Shown: positions 7,973 to 16,801, counted from the first letter of the stretch. The stretch: 30,426 bases of DNA from Gammaproteobacteria bacterium (GCA_026398715.1 JAPLSI010000034.1:1-30426); one strand, 5' to 3'. Numbers and translations: made by a program. Notes: generated from the letters alone by a model not told the origin.

Positions 7973-8973
7973 CGGCCCAGTCGCTTGATGATCTGCGCGC
8001 GCAGCGCATTGGCTGCCGACTCGTCCAGCGGTGAAAGCACGCTGCGTGCCTCGGGCGGGATGTGCGCGACGGTCTGGTCCCCGTGCTCGAAGACGTAGTG
8101 GCGGAAGATCCCGTGCCAGGCGTCGCGTTGTTCCGGCGGCAGGTCACGCAAGCTCAGGATGCCATGCATCAGCGCGGTAATGGGCGAGCCCAGGTAGTCG
8201 GGTGATTTCCGCCACCAGTAGTTGACCAGCACGTTGAAGCCATCGAGCGATTCCACGTGGTGCCACCACAGGCCTGGAATGAAGATGGCGTCGCCGGGAC
8301 CGAGTTCGGCAACCTGCGCGTGGCGCAGGGCTTCGGCGAAGCGCGGGAATTTTTCGTGGTCGGGATTGGCGAAGTCCACCAGGCTGATGGCCAGCCCGGC
8401 CGGATTGAAATCGATCGGACCCACGTAAAGGTTTTCCAGTTGCTCCGGTGGAAACAAGGTGAAGCGGCGGTGTCCTGCCGTCACGCAGGCGACGTTGTTG
8501 GTCACGTCCTGGTGGGCGGCGATACGACTGCGGTTGCCGATCCAGATACTGACCAGCGGATTGCGATCGCCCATCGCCAGGTCGTTTTGCGTGCGCAGGC
8601 CAGGCAGGCAACCGTCCACTGCCGTCGAACCGACATAGATCGCGGGTGGCTCCGGATCGCGCTCGTGCCTTTCGAGCGAGGCCAACACGTCGTCGAGGCG
8701 ATGGGGTTCCGAGCTGAAATTGAAACCGCTCAGGTCATCGTTGTAGAAATAGCGGCCCGCGGTATGGGGTGCGGCCACCCGGGTTTCGACCGGCGCCCCG
8801 CGATAGAAGCGCAGCAGGTAAAGGGCTGCGTCGTGCGAGGACGCCAGGGCCGCCTTCACCATCGGCCAGTCGGCCACCAGGCCGCGCAGCAGCAGCGGCT
8901 GGGTGGCGTTGAGGATCTCGTCGCTGATCGCCTGTGGCGTCAGCCCGAGGATTTCGCGCATGGCGTTCGACAT
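7969..8973 (-). CDS. FIH-like JmjC/cupin-8 Fe(II)/2-oxoglutarate oxygenase
   Basis: A 334-residue protein of the cupin_8/JmjC superfamily. The metal site is visible as HQD (His154, Asp156) and a distal His in IPGLWWHHVESL (His238 or His239). The segments FTLFPPEQLENLY and LVDFANPDHEKFP resemble the same region of the human asparaginyl hydroxylase FIH. The position of FIH Lys214, which holds 2-oxoglutarate, appears to be Arg here. The expected reaction is oxygen-dependent hydroxylation of a protein side chain or small molecule; the substrate is unknown. The protein should be cytoplasmic. The first in-frame ATG is used, with a second ATG four codons later. It converges with the catalase-like gene (stops overlap) and lies 37 bases from the end of no other plus-strand gene; on its 5' side the M13 gene ends 37 bases away on the same strand, so read-through from it is possible. 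Confidence 0.85.
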   Translation of the reverse strand: MSNAMREILGLTPQAISDEILNATQPLLLRGLVADWPMVKAALASSHDAALYLLRFYRGAPVETRVAAPHTAGRYFYNDDLSGFNFSSEPHRLDDVLASLERHERDPEPPAIYVGSTAVDGCLPGLRTQNDLAMGDRNPLVSIWIGNRSRIAAHQDVTNNVACVTAGHRRFTLFPPEQLENLYVGPIDFNPAGLAISLVDFANPDHEKFPRFAEALRHAQVAELGPGDAIFIPGLWWHHVESLDGFNVLVNYWWRKSPDYLGSPITALMHGILSLRDLPPEQRDAWHGIFRHYVFEHGDQTVAHIPPEARSVLSPLDESAANALRAQIIKRLGR

Positions 8974-9010
8974 GCCGCCTATTGTGCCTTCACACCGCCC
9001 GCTTTTTCAT

Positions 9011-11062
9011 TCACCAGACTCGGACGCGATCGGCCGGGGCGAGATACAGCTTGTCGCCTTCCTTCACCTCGAAGGCGCCATACCACTCGGCCAGGTTGCG
9101 CACCGGTCCGTTGATGCGGTACTTCGGCGGCGAGTGCGGGTCGGACTTGATCAGGTTGACCAGGGCTTCCTCGCGGTACTTCGCCTTCCACACCTGCGCC
9201 CACGCCATGAAGAAGCGCTGGTCGCCGGTCATGCCGTCGATCACGGGCGCGGGCTTGTCATCCAGGCTCAGCTGGTAGGCGGTGTAGGACATGGAAAGGC
9301 CGCCGAGGTCGCCGATGTTCTCGCCCATGGTCAGCTTGCCGTTGACGCAGGTGCCGTCGAGCGGACAGAACGTGTTGAACTGTTCGCCCAGGATCTTGGT
9401 CTTGGCATCGAAACGCGCGCGATCCTCGTCGGTCCACCACTGGCGCTGGATGCCGGCGAAGTCGGACTTGCTGCCCTGGTCGTCGAAGCCGTGGCCCATC
9501 TCGTGGCCGATGACCGCGCCGATGCCGCCGTAGTTCACCGCCGGGTCGGCGTTCACGTCGAAGAACGGCGCCTGCAGGATGGCCGCGGGAAACACGATCT
9601 CGTTGAACTGCGCGTTGTAGTACGCGTTCACCGTTTGCGGGGTCATGAACCATTCGTCGCGGTCGGGCCTGGTGCCCGCGCGCGCATTCTGGTCATCGCT
9701 GTAGTACTTGCGCAGCGCCATCGCGTTGGCCATCAGGTCGTTCGGCACGATCGTCACCGCGCTGTAATCACGCCACTTGCTGGTGTAGCCAATCTTGGGA
9801 TTGAAGGTTTCCAGCTTCTTGTAGGCCTCGGCCTTCGTGGCCTCGCCCATCCAGTCCAGCTTCTGGATGTTCTGGCGCAGCGCCTTGCGCAGGTTCTCCA
9901 CCAGGTCGTCCATCGCCGTCTTGGCTTCCGGCTTGAAGTGGCGGGCGACATAGATCTGTCCGACCGCATCGCCAAGGCCGGTCGTGGCGCCAACCGTGGC
10001 AACGGCGCGCTTCCAGTCGTCGCGCTGCGTCTTCTGGCCCGACAACACGGTGCCGGTGAAGGCGAATGCGGACTTGTCGATTTCCGTGCTGAGCATCGGC
10101 GCGTTGGTGCGCACGGCGTGGAAGGTGAGGTAGTCGCGCCACACCGACAGCGGCGTCTTGCCGATGATCTCCAGCACGGGGCCAGTGGCGCTGGGCGTGG
10201 ACACGTTCACTTCGGTCGGCACCGGCATGCCCTGCGCATTGAGGTGCGCGGTGAAATCGTAGCCGGGGTACTTCGAATTGAGTTCGGCGAACGTGGTGAG
10301 GTTGTAGGTCTTGTCACGGTCGCGGCGGTCGGCGCGGTCCCAGTGTTTTTCCGCCAACTCGGTTTCCAGTGCGAGGATGGCTGTCGCGCGTGGCTTGGCG
10401 TCCGCGATGCCGGCAAAGCCGAGCATGCGCGTGATGTGAACGACGTAGGCGGCGCGGATCGCGACGAAGCGCGGGTCGGGATTGATGTAATAGTCCTTGT
10501 CGGGCAGGCCCAGGCCGCCCACGCCCACGCCGACCAGGTAGCGATCGGGATTCTTGCGATCGATGCCGATGCCGATGCCGACCGGCGAGTTGCTGCCTTC
10601 GACATCGGCGCGACCGAACGCGGCGATCAGCGCGGCCTGCGAATCGATCGCGGCAATCTTGTCCAGCGTCGGCTGGATCGGCTTGACGCCGGCCGCGTCG
10701 CGCGCCGCCTTGTCCATGTAGCTGGCGTAGAAGTCGCGGATCTTCTGTTCGTTGCTACCCGGCGCGAGGTCCTTCTTCGCGGCGAGCTCTTCGATGATGG
10801 TGCGGACCTGTTCTTCGGCCTGGTCGTTCAAGGTATTGAACGATCCGTAGCGCGCTTCGTAATCCTTCAACTGATACGTATCGAACCAGTGGCCGTTGGC
10901 GTGGCGATCGAAATCATCACCGGCCTTCACCGAGGTGTCGCGATTGGCCAGGTCGATGCCGAAGCTGCCCAGTTGGGGCTTGCCCGCAGTCGGGGTGGCG
11001 GCCATCAGGGCGGGGGAAACGAGCGCCAGGGACAGGCCGAGGCTGAGCAGGGACTTCTTCAT
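9011..11062 (-). CDS. Exported M13-family zinc metallopeptidase (PepO/neprilysin-like)
   Basis: A 683-residue endopeptidase of the neprilysin family, full length. A signal peptide (MKKSLLSLGLSLALVSPALMA) is followed by the N-terminal M13 domain with DDFDRHANGHW, then the catalytic domain with VIGHEMGHGFDDQG (zinc ligands His520 and His524, catalytic Glu521) and GENIGDLGGL (third ligand Glu581). NAYYNAQFNEIVFPA is the conserved substrate-binding strand, and the chain ends in RVRVW, close to the usual C-terminal motif. It should cut short peptides in the periplasm or outside the cell. It is divergent from the M4 metallopeptidase across about 290 bases. Confidence 0.95.
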   Translation of the reverse strand: MKKSLLSLGLSLALVSPALMAATPTAGKPQLGSFGIDLANRDTSVKAGDDFDRHANGHWFDTYQLKDYEARYGSFNTLNDQAEEQVRTIIEELAAKKDLAPGSNEQKIRDFYASYMDKAARDAAGVKPIQPTLDKIAAIDSQAALIAAFGRADVEGSNSPVGIGIGIDRKNPDRYLVGVGVGGLGLPDKDYYINPDPRFVAIRAAYVVHITRMLGFAGIADAKPRATAILALETELAEKHWDRADRRDRDKTYNLTTFAELNSKYPGYDFTAHLNAQGMPVPTEVNVSTPSATGPVLEIIGKTPLSVWRDYLTFHAVRTNAPMLSTEIDKSAFAFTGTVLSGQKTQRDDWKRAVATVGATTGLGDAVGQIYVARHFKPEAKTAMDDLVENLRKALRQNIQKLDWMGEATKAEAYKKLETFNPKIGYTSKWRDYSAVTIVPNDLMANAMALRKYYSDDQNARAGTRPDRDEWFMTPQTVNAYYNAQFNEIVFPAAILQAPFFDVNADPAVNYGGIGAVIGHEMGHGFDDQGSKSDFAGIQRQWWTDEDRARFDAKTKILGEQFNTFCPLDGTCVNGKLTMGENIGDLGGLSMSYTAYQLSLDDKPAPVIDGMTGDQRFFMAWAQVWKAKYREEALVNLIKSDPHSPPKYRINGPVRNLAEWYGAFEVKEGDKLYLAPADRVRVW

Positions 11063-11354
11063 GTTGGGTCTCGTTGGGGGCTCTGGGGTGGAGCCTGGAA
11101 AGCGGGAACGCGAAGCGTAACGCAGGTCAGCCCCGCCCCATGCGACCCCTGGTCGGAATGCACTACCGGATGTACTAGAAGCCTCGTCTCAGGCTCCGGC
11201 GAGAAATGCTGCAGTGCAGCGTGACCCTGCCGGTCTTTGGCCGGTTAATGCCCACTAGTCCGTATTTTTGTGACAAGCGTCGAAGATTCCCCCGGATCGC
11301 GACCTGCCCGGCTCACCCCCAGGCCACCGCGTACATCCATGAAGGGAATTAGAA
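11063..11354. other. Divergent intergenic region with two small hairpins
   Basis: About 290 bases separate the M13 and M4 genes. Two short inverted repeats lie in it: AGCCT/AGGCT with a six-base loop (11180-11195) and the palindrome GCTGCAGTGCAGC (11208-11220). GCCGGT occurs twice near 11230, and an AT-rich patch (GTATTTTTGTGAC) lies near 11262. I see no convincing promoter boxes and no coding potential. Confidence 0.5.
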
Positions 11355-13274
11355 GTGAGCGCCTCGTCACACCCGACCCTGTCACTGCAACAGCTCGCCA
11401 TGGCGATGCTGATGGTGTTCGCCGGCTCTGCCGCGCACGCCGCCAGCCGCGATGACCTGCTTCGCGCTGACGTGGCCACGGTCAATGCGCAGTATCGCCA
11501 GGCCAGCATGGGCCTCGGCACGCCGGCCAAGGCGCAGGAGCGCCACGCCGAAATGATCGGCCTCGACGGCGAGTCGCGCCTGCAGGTGCTGACCCATCGC
11601 CAGGACAGCAAGGGCACGCAGTACTACCGCTACCAGCAGACCTTCCGCGGCGTGCCGATCTTCGGCGAGCAAGTGGTGGTGACTGAAGCCAACGGCCAGG
11701 TGCGCAACCTGTTCGGTCGCAAGGTTTCGAACCTGTCCGGCGAACTGCCGCAGGGCCAGTTGTTGATCGGCAAGGCTCGGGCGATGTCGGTCGCGAAATC
11801 CGCATCCCTGGGCAAGCGCCAGGCGTCGATGAAAATCGAACGCGAACAAGCGCAGCAGATGATCTACATCGATGCCGACGATCGCGCCCGCATGGCGTAC
11901 GTCGTGTCGATGTTCGCCGACAAGCCTGGCGGCGGCGCGCCGACCCGTCCGATGGTGGTGGTGGACGCCGCCACCGGCGCGGTCATCAAGCAGTGGGATG
12001 GCCTGACGCACGCAGCGGTCGGCACCGGCCCCGGCGGCAACCTCAAGACCGGCGCCTACGAATACGGCACGCACTTCGGCTACAACGACGTGCAGGCCAG
12101 CGGCGGCATCTGCACGATGAGCAATCCGCAGGTGCAAACGGTGAACCTCAACGGCGGCACGGCCGCCTATTCCGCCTTCTCGTATGCCTGCCCGCGCAAT
12201 GCCGCGGACGCCGTCAACGGCGCGTACTCGCCACTGAACGACGCGCACTTCTTTGGCAAGGTCGTCTACGACATGTACGGCGCCTACCTCGGCGTCGCGC
12301 CGCTGCCGTTCCAGCTGACCATGCGCGTGCATTACAGCAGCAACTACCAGGGCGCGTTCTGGGACGGCGCCACGATGACCTTCGGCGACGGCGGCAACAT
12401 GTTCTACCCGATGGTCAGCCTCGACCTGTCGGCGCACGAGGTGTCGCACGGCTTCACCGAGCGCAATTCCAATCTTGTGTATTCGGGCATGTCGGGCGCC
12501 ATCAACGAAGCGTTCTCGGACATGGCCGGCGAAGCGGCCGAGTACTACGTGAAGGGCAGCAACGACTTTCAGGTTGCCGCGCAGATCACCAAGAGCGATG
12601 GCGCGATGCGCTACATGGACCAGCCGGGCAGGGACGGCCAGTCCATCGACAACGCCAATCGCTACAACGACAACCTCGACGTGCATTATTCGTCGGGCGT
12701 GTACAACAAGGCGTTCTTCCTGCTGGCCAGGACCACGGGCTGGAACACGAAGAAGGCCTTCCAGGTGTTCGCGCGCGCCAACCAGTTGTACTGGACGTCC
12801 AGCAGCAGCTTCGACCAGGGCGCCTGCGGTGTTGAAATTGCCGCTGGCGACCTCGGCTATATCACCAGCGATGTCACTCGCGCGTTCTCGAGCGTCGGCG
12901 TCAGTTGCGCGGCGGCCACCAGTGGTGGCGGTACGCGCGTCTACGCCAACACGACGCCGGCCGCGATTCCGGATGGCAAGACGCTGGTCAGCACCATCAC
13001 TGTCGCTGGTCGCACCGGCAAGGCCGCGGCCGGCCAGGTCAGCATGGTCATCACCCATCCGCAGCGCGGCGAACTGCTGATCAGCCTGGTCGCGCCGGAC
13101 GGCAGCAGCTACCTGCTGAAAGCCGCGACCAAGAACGACATGCGCGAAAACGTCACCGACACCTACACCGTGGACCTGTCGTCCGAAAACCTCAACGGCG
13201 CCTGGAAGCTGGTGGTGCAGGACAAGTTCCGCAAGAACGTGGGCAGCTTGAACAACTGGAGCCTTGAATTCTGA
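11355..13274 (+). CDS. Secreted M4 (thermolysin-like) metallopeptidase with C-terminal P domain
   Basis: A 639-residue secreted zinc endopeptidase. The GTG start is supported by AAGGGA seven bases upstream. The order is: signal peptide (to about residue 30, AGSAAHA), FTP/PepSY propeptide with YRYQQTFRGVPIFGEQVVV, M4 catalytic domain with SAHEVSHGF (His361, Glu362, His365) and AINEAFSD (third zinc ligand Glu385), the helical half with DVHYSSGVYNKAFF, and from about residue 530 a proprotein-convertase P (homo-B) domain ending NLNGAWKLVVQDKF and NNWSLEF. The propeptide and P domain are usually cleaved during maturation. Such enzymes are exported by type II secretion in related bacteria and degrade extracellular protein. 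A hairpin follows the stop. Confidence 0.95.
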   Translation: MSASSHPTLSLQQLAMAMLMVFAGSAAHAASRDDLLRADVATVNAQYRQASMGLGTPAKAQERHAEMIGLDGESRLQVLTHRQDSKGTQYYRYQQTFRGVPIFGEQVVVTEANGQVRNLFGRKVSNLSGELPQGQLLIGKARAMSVAKSASLGKRQASMKIEREQAQQMIYIDADDRARMAYVVSMFADKPGGGAPTRPMVVVDAATGAVIKQWDGLTHAAVGTGPGGNLKTGAYEYGTHFGYNDVQASGGICTMSNPQVQTVNLNGGTAAYSAFSYACPRNAADAVNGAYSPLNDAHFFGKVVYDMYGAYLGVAPLPFQLTMRVHYSSNYQGAFWDGATMTFGDGGNMFYPMVSLDLSAHEVSHGFTERNSNLVYSGMSGAINEAFSDMAGEAAEYYVKGSNDFQVAAQITKSDGAMRYMDQPGRDGQSIDNANRYNDNLDVHYSSGVYNKAFFLLARTTGWNTKKAFQVFARANQLYWTSSSSFDQGACGVEIAAGDLGYITSDVTRAFSSVGVSCAAATSGGGTRVYANTTPAAIPDGKTLVSTITVAGRTGKAAAGQVSMVITHPQRGELLISLVAPDGSSYLLKAATKNDMRENVTDTYTVDLSSENLNGAWKLVVQDKFRKNVGSLNNWSLEF

Positions 13275-13282
13275 TTCCCCAC

Positions 13283-13300
13283 GCTGCCGTCATCGGCAGC
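13283..13300. terminator. Hairpin between converging M4 and protease-remnant genes
   Basis: GCTGCCG-TCAT-CGGCAGC is a perfect seven-base-pair stem with a four-base loop, nine bases after the M4 stop. The T-run of a classical terminator is missing in both directions, so it may act weakly or protect the transcript end. The stop codon of the minus-strand protease remnant lies in its loop. Confidence 0.5.
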
Positions 13301-13694
13301 CAGGACCGCCAGCGATGCACGCCCCTACCCAGGCGTTGAATTTCGCGACGCGGGTGTAAACGCCGACCTTGTCCACGTGTGCACAGCCGTCCCCCCAGCT
13401 GACTATTCCGGCCAAGGTCGGCGTCCTTTTTCCGTCGATGTCCACATCGATGGTCAGCGGACCTCCGCTATCGCCCTGGCAGGCGTCCCTGCCGCCCGCG
13501 GGATAGCCCGCGCAGATCATGTTGATGCTGATCGCGCCATCGTAGGCCAGCGCGCGGTTGCAACTGCGCCGCAGCATCTGCGCCGCATCGACCAGCGCGC
13601 CGGGCAATGCGGCCAGGCGCGAATAGCCGGCGTTGCCGACCACCAACGCCCATCGCCCAGGCTCGGACTCGGCCAGGTAATCGGCCGCGATCAA
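13290..13694 (-). pseudogene. C-terminal half of a trypsin-like (S1A) serine protease
   Basis: The translation carries the second half of a chymotrypsin-fold protease: [20 protein letters not shown] with the catalytic Ser (residue 76 counted from a TTG at 13694), the Asp six residues before it that gives trypsin specificity, then [10 protein letters not shown] and [14 protein letters not shown]. The half with the catalytic His and Asp, the activation site and any signal peptide is absent. Upstream, the frame runs into the 3' end of the membrane-protein gene, and the only plausible start is a TTG overlapping that gene's stop (TTGA). An S1 protease normally needs about 220-250 residues in this domain, so an active enzyme is not expected. 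It is most simply a deletion remnant; a translated fragment without activity cannot be excluded. Confidence 0.75.
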
Positions 13695-15022
13695 TGCGTG
13701 GCCGGCATGCGTGCGATTTCGGAAAGTGCCAGGGAGATTTCCGCAGCGAGCGGATGGTCGGGATATTTTTCCAGCAGGCCTTCGAGCAGGTGCCGCGCTT
13801 CGGCAACACGCCCGAAGCGTTCGGCCATCAGCCGCGAGGCGATGAGCGTGTTGCGTTGAACGTCGGGGTCTTTCGGAAAGCGCGTCCTGAAACCTTCGGC
13901 CAGGTCCACCGCCAACTGGCTCTGGCCGGTGGCGTTGGCATGGGCGATGAGCGCGGTGATGTGTTCGGGCGCATCGAGCTGGAACGCGGGATCCTGGGAT
14001 CGCGACTCGATCAGCAATGCCGCGGCACGCTTGGTCTGGCCCAGGGCCAACAGCACGCCGATGTAGTCGCGGCCATGCGCGCCAAGTCGCTCCTGGTCGC
14101 CATTGACCAACAACAGTTGCCGATAGCGTTCGTGGATCGGCGCCGACGCGCCGCGTCGGGCGATCAGTGATTGCAGCTGGTCGGCGGCCGCCACGGGTTC
14201 GTCGTTCGCCAGCAGACGATCCGCCGCCTGCATCACCTCGTCTTCCTCGGCGTTGGCAAGCGTCGGCCGCACGATGGGCGGCGTCAGGTCCAGGTCGAGC
14301 GCCTCATGCTTGTAGAGGATGACGCGACCCATCAGGTGGTAGCCGGCAAGCAGGCCGTAAAAACCGATGAACGCCGACAGCACCGCTGCCAGGAAACCCG
14401 GCAGGCTCGCCGCAAGCAACCATTGCAGGCCGCCGATTGCCAGCAGCAGGCCCGCCAGCATCGCCAGCATCACGAAGTACGACGCACCCACGCGTGACAA
14501 CAACGCCCACCACGCGCGCGGGTCGAGTGAATGCCACAGGTTGTCGTCCACCGCCTGCAGGATGATGGCCGCGGGCAATACCGCCATCGCCAGCAACATC
14601 GCCAGCCAGCCCAGGTTGCCGGCGCCCATCAGCAACAGCAGGAAAACCGGCACACCGAAGATCAGCAGCAGCAGGATCTGTCCGACGGCCTGGCTGTCGG
14701 TGGCTGCCATGCCGCCGGCCTTGTCGGGGCCGATGCGGTCGTGCGCGGTGTCCACCAGCGCTTCCACCGCCAGCTTCAACACCAGCATCAGGATGACTAG
14801 GTCGATGATGAGGCCCAGCATGACGGCGAACACACTGCTCGAACTGCCCTGCACCGAAATCGTGGGCATCCACTGCAGCTGCAGCGACGAGCCGAGCCAG
14901 TACGAAACGATCTTTGCCAGCGAGCAACCCACCAGCATCGCGAACGCCTCGCCCCGCATGGGAAAGGCGAGGATGGACGGGATGTCCTGCCAGAAAGCGC
15001 GGGGGCGTTTTCTCGCCGTCAC
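13691..15022 (-). CDS. Multi-pass membrane protein with C-terminal TPR-like domain
   Basis: A 443-residue protein I cannot place in a named family. The first 240 residues carry about six hydrophobic helices (for example [16 protein letters not shown] and [17 protein letters not shown]). The last 200 are soluble, Ala/Leu-rich paired helices with tetratricopeptide-like spacing ([40 protein letters not shown]), probably a protein-binding cytoplasmic arm. I chose the GTG at 15022 because it overlaps the stop of the upstream GYF-RDD gene as GTGA, a usual sign of translational coupling; the frame is open further upstream, but there it only reads across the RDD gene out of frame. It probably works with the RDD protein in the membrane; no substrate is evident. 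Confidence 0.8.
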   Translation of the reverse strand: MTARKRPRAFWQDIPSILAFPMRGEAFAMLVGCSLAKIVSYWLGSSLQLQWMPTISVQGSSSSVFAVMLGLIIDLVILMLVLKLAVEALVDTAHDRIGPDKAGGMAATDSQAVGQILLLLIFGVPVFLLLLMGAGNLGWLAMLLAMAVLPAAIILQAVDDNLWHSLDPRAWWALLSRVGASYFVMLAMLAGLLLAIGGLQWLLAASLPGFLAAVLSAFIGFYGLLAGYHLMGRVILYKHEALDLDLTPPIVRPTLANAEEDEVMQAADRLLANDEPVAAADQLQSLIARRGASAPIHERYRQLLLVNGDQERLGAHGRDYIGVLLALGQTKRAAALLIESRSQDPAFQLDAPEHITALIAHANATGQSQLAVDLAEGFRTRFPKDPDVQRNTLIASRLMAERFGRVAEARHLLEGLLEKYPDHPLAAEISLALSEIARMPATH

Positions 15023-16023
15023 GACCAGTCGTAGCGCCGGGCCCAATCCGCCTGCGCGGTGTTGCCGGCCGCGCTGGCCACGTGCGGCGCCGACGCTTCG
15101 GGCACCAGGCCCTGCGCCTGCTGTGCGCGCTTCACGTAATCCTGGTACTGGCTTATCGCGATGGCGGCGAGGATCGCCAGGATCGGCACCATCAGCATCA
15201 CCAGCAGGAACACCACCAGGCAACCGGACATGCCGCGCTTCTGGCGGTCCGGGAATTCCGTGTAGGCCCACTTGTCCACCACCAGCGTGCTGGCGACCAT
15301 GTCGTGCAGGGCGCGCTTGCGGTCGGTGAAGGCCGCCATCAGGAAGCCGATGTACAAGGTGATGTATGACAGCGCCGCGGCGAACCATCGGCCCAGCGCG
15401 TGGCCGAAGCTCAGGCGATGTCCCGACTCGTCTGTGACCTTGATGCCCAGCGCCATCTTGCCCAGCGTCGCCTGGCTGGCGGAGCTTTCCATGCCGGCGT
15501 AATACAGCGGCTTGGCCAGGAATATCACCAGGTAGTAGACCGCCTGGAAGGTGCCTGACTGGCTGGACGTGAGCAGGTCGCCGCCGGTCATGGCCATGCC
15601 CAGCACCAGGGCCAGGATCGCGATCGGAATACCGAGGATCAGCGAGTCGAGGAAGTACGCGGCCCAGCGGCGAACGAAGCCGGCATAGACGATATCGGTC
15701 GAATGCGATCGTACTTCCACCGACGCTTCAGGTGCGCGATACGGATTGGCTTCGTTCCAGCCCATCGGGCGCGGCGCGTCTGGTGGAAGCGGCGCAAGTT
15801 CGAGTTCGGGCGGCGCCTGCGGTGGCGGCGGAATACCGTAGGGGTTGGACGCGCCAAGTTCGGCGCCGAGTTGCGAGATCGGCAGCCAGCCAGGCATGCC
15901 TTCGCGCCAGGCCAGGCTGGCACTGCCGGCGCGTCCGCTGGCGAGTGCATTGCGAACGTCGGCCGCAGTGACCGGTCCGACCTGCACGCCGGCAGTGTCG
16001 GTGTAATACCAGATATCGCTCAT
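15019..16023 (-). CDS. GYF_2-RDD membrane protein with pilin-like C-terminal helix
   Basis: A 334-residue composite protein. Residues 1-50 are a GYF_2 (DUF4339) module: WYYTDTAGVQVGPVTAADV and WREGMPGWLPI. A Pro-rich linker (PPPPQAPPE) leads to an RDD transmembrane domain (about 110-250), with the expected Arg and Asp in FVRRWAAYFLDSLILG and TDRKRALHDMVASTLVV. After it, residues 268-305 form a long hydrophobic helix, VPILAILAAIAISQYQDYVK, that strongly resembles the start of a mature type IV pilin. The ATG at 16023 has AGGGG upstream. It is the first gene of a pair, and its stop overlaps the start of the TPR-like membrane protein. RDD proteins have been linked to ion transport and other membrane roles; the function here is unknown. 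Confidence 0.88.
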   Translation of the reverse strand: MSDIWYYTDTAGVQVGPVTAADVRNALASGRAGSASLAWREGMPGWLPISQLGAELGASNPYGIPPPPQAPPELELAPLPPDAPRPMGWNEANPYRAPEASVEVRSHSTDIVYAGFVRRWAAYFLDSLILGIPIAILALVLGMAMTGGDLLTSSQSGTFQAVYYLVIFLAKPLYYAGMESSASQATLGKMALGIKVTDESGHRLSFGHALGRWFAAALSYITLYIGFLMAAFTDRKRALHDMVASTLVVDKWAYTEFPDRQKRGMSGCLVVFLLVMLMVPILAILAAIAISQYQDYVKRAQQAQGLVPEASAPHVASAAGNTAQADWARRYDWS

Positions 16024-16093
16024 GCCATCCCCTGATTCTTCCCTGCGCCCACACTAGTGGCTGCGGGACCGCGGGACAAGGGCTGTTGCTGGC

Positions 16094-16753
16094 TCAGTCT
16101 TTTTCGAAGGCCGCGATTTCATCCAACACGGCTTGCGCCGAGCGCAGGCTTTTTCCGGTGACGCTGTCTTCCACTGCCTTGGCACGATGCGGGTGCCTGG
16201 GATTGAGCGACCAGCGGTGGAACGCCCAGGTAGCCGCCAGGCCGAGCAGGCCGATGATCGTGCCGAAGACGAACACCAGCGGCGCATTTTCGTACATGTT
16301 CACGCCAGTGCCGGACTTCACCAGCACCGCCATGATCGGCATCCACAGGAACCACCAGGGCAGGCCGGCCCACAGGCCGCTGCGGATGCGGAAGTGGCGC
16401 AGGCTGCCCAGTTGTTTCTGCAGCGCCATCACCGGCGCCGCGTGGTCGATGGCCTTCATGCGGCTTAGCGTGACGCCAGCGGTGATGATCAAGGCCACGC
16501 CATAGATATGCAGCATGAGGCCCGACAACGCCATCGACCACTCCGGGAGTTGGCCGGCCCAGAAATTTGCGGCAGGCAGTATCACCAGCGCACCGAGAAC
16601 GATCTGCGCGACCTGGCCCCAGAACAGTGGCCGCAGCCGACGATTCAGCTGGTCGAGCTTGCGCTCGCGGAAGGCCTGCATCTGCAGGCGATTGCTGGTT
16701 TCCAGGCGCTGGTCGAGGCTTTGCCAGGCGGATTTGAGTTCGTCGAGTTCCAT
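16094..16753 (-). CDS. Membrane protein paired with ECF sigma factor (possible anti-sigma factor)
   Basis: A 219-residue protein that starts with a charged amphipathic helix (MELDELKSAWQSLDQRLETS) and continues with four hydrophobic segments in two pairs (near 42-62, 72-96, 138-160 and 165-186), then a short charged tail. No zinc-anti-sigma motif is present. It lies 48 bases downstream of the sigma factor on the same strand, where a regulator of the sigma factor is usually found, so a role as membrane anti-sigma factor is the best guess; the N-terminal cytoplasmic helix would be the contact region. The family is not one I can name, and the role is an inference from position. Confidence 0.75.
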   Translation of the reverse strand: MELDELKSAWQSLDQRLETSNRLQMQAFRERKLDQLNRRLRPLFWGQVAQIVLGALVILPAANFWAGQLPEWSMALSGLMLHIYGVALIITAGVTLSRMKAIDHAAPVMALQKQLGSLRHFRIRSGLWAGLPWWFLWMPIMAVLVKSGTGVNMYENAPLVFVFGTIIGLLGLAATWAFHRWSLNPRHPHRAKAVEDSVTGKSLRSAQAVLDEIAAFEKD

Positions 16754-16801
16754 GATGGCTCCGGTGAAGCGGTGAAAGGGGATGGCAGGCGCGCGACGCG
16801 C

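Noticed and set aside
8903..11224. 773-codon plus-strand open frame opposite the M13 gene
   Set aside because: The opposite strand encodes a complete M13 peptidase with signal peptide and zinc site. The plus-strand translation is His/Val/Ala/Arg-rich and matches nothing I know, and it also overlaps the start of the JmjC gene.
11382..13058. 558-codon minus-strand open frame opposite the M4 gene
   Set aside because: It is fully antisense to the M4 peptidase, with biased composition and no motif.
15023..15388. Upstream extension of the TPR-like membrane protein
   Set aside because: It reads out of frame through the RDD coding sequence, and the GTG overlapping the RDD stop explains the start better.
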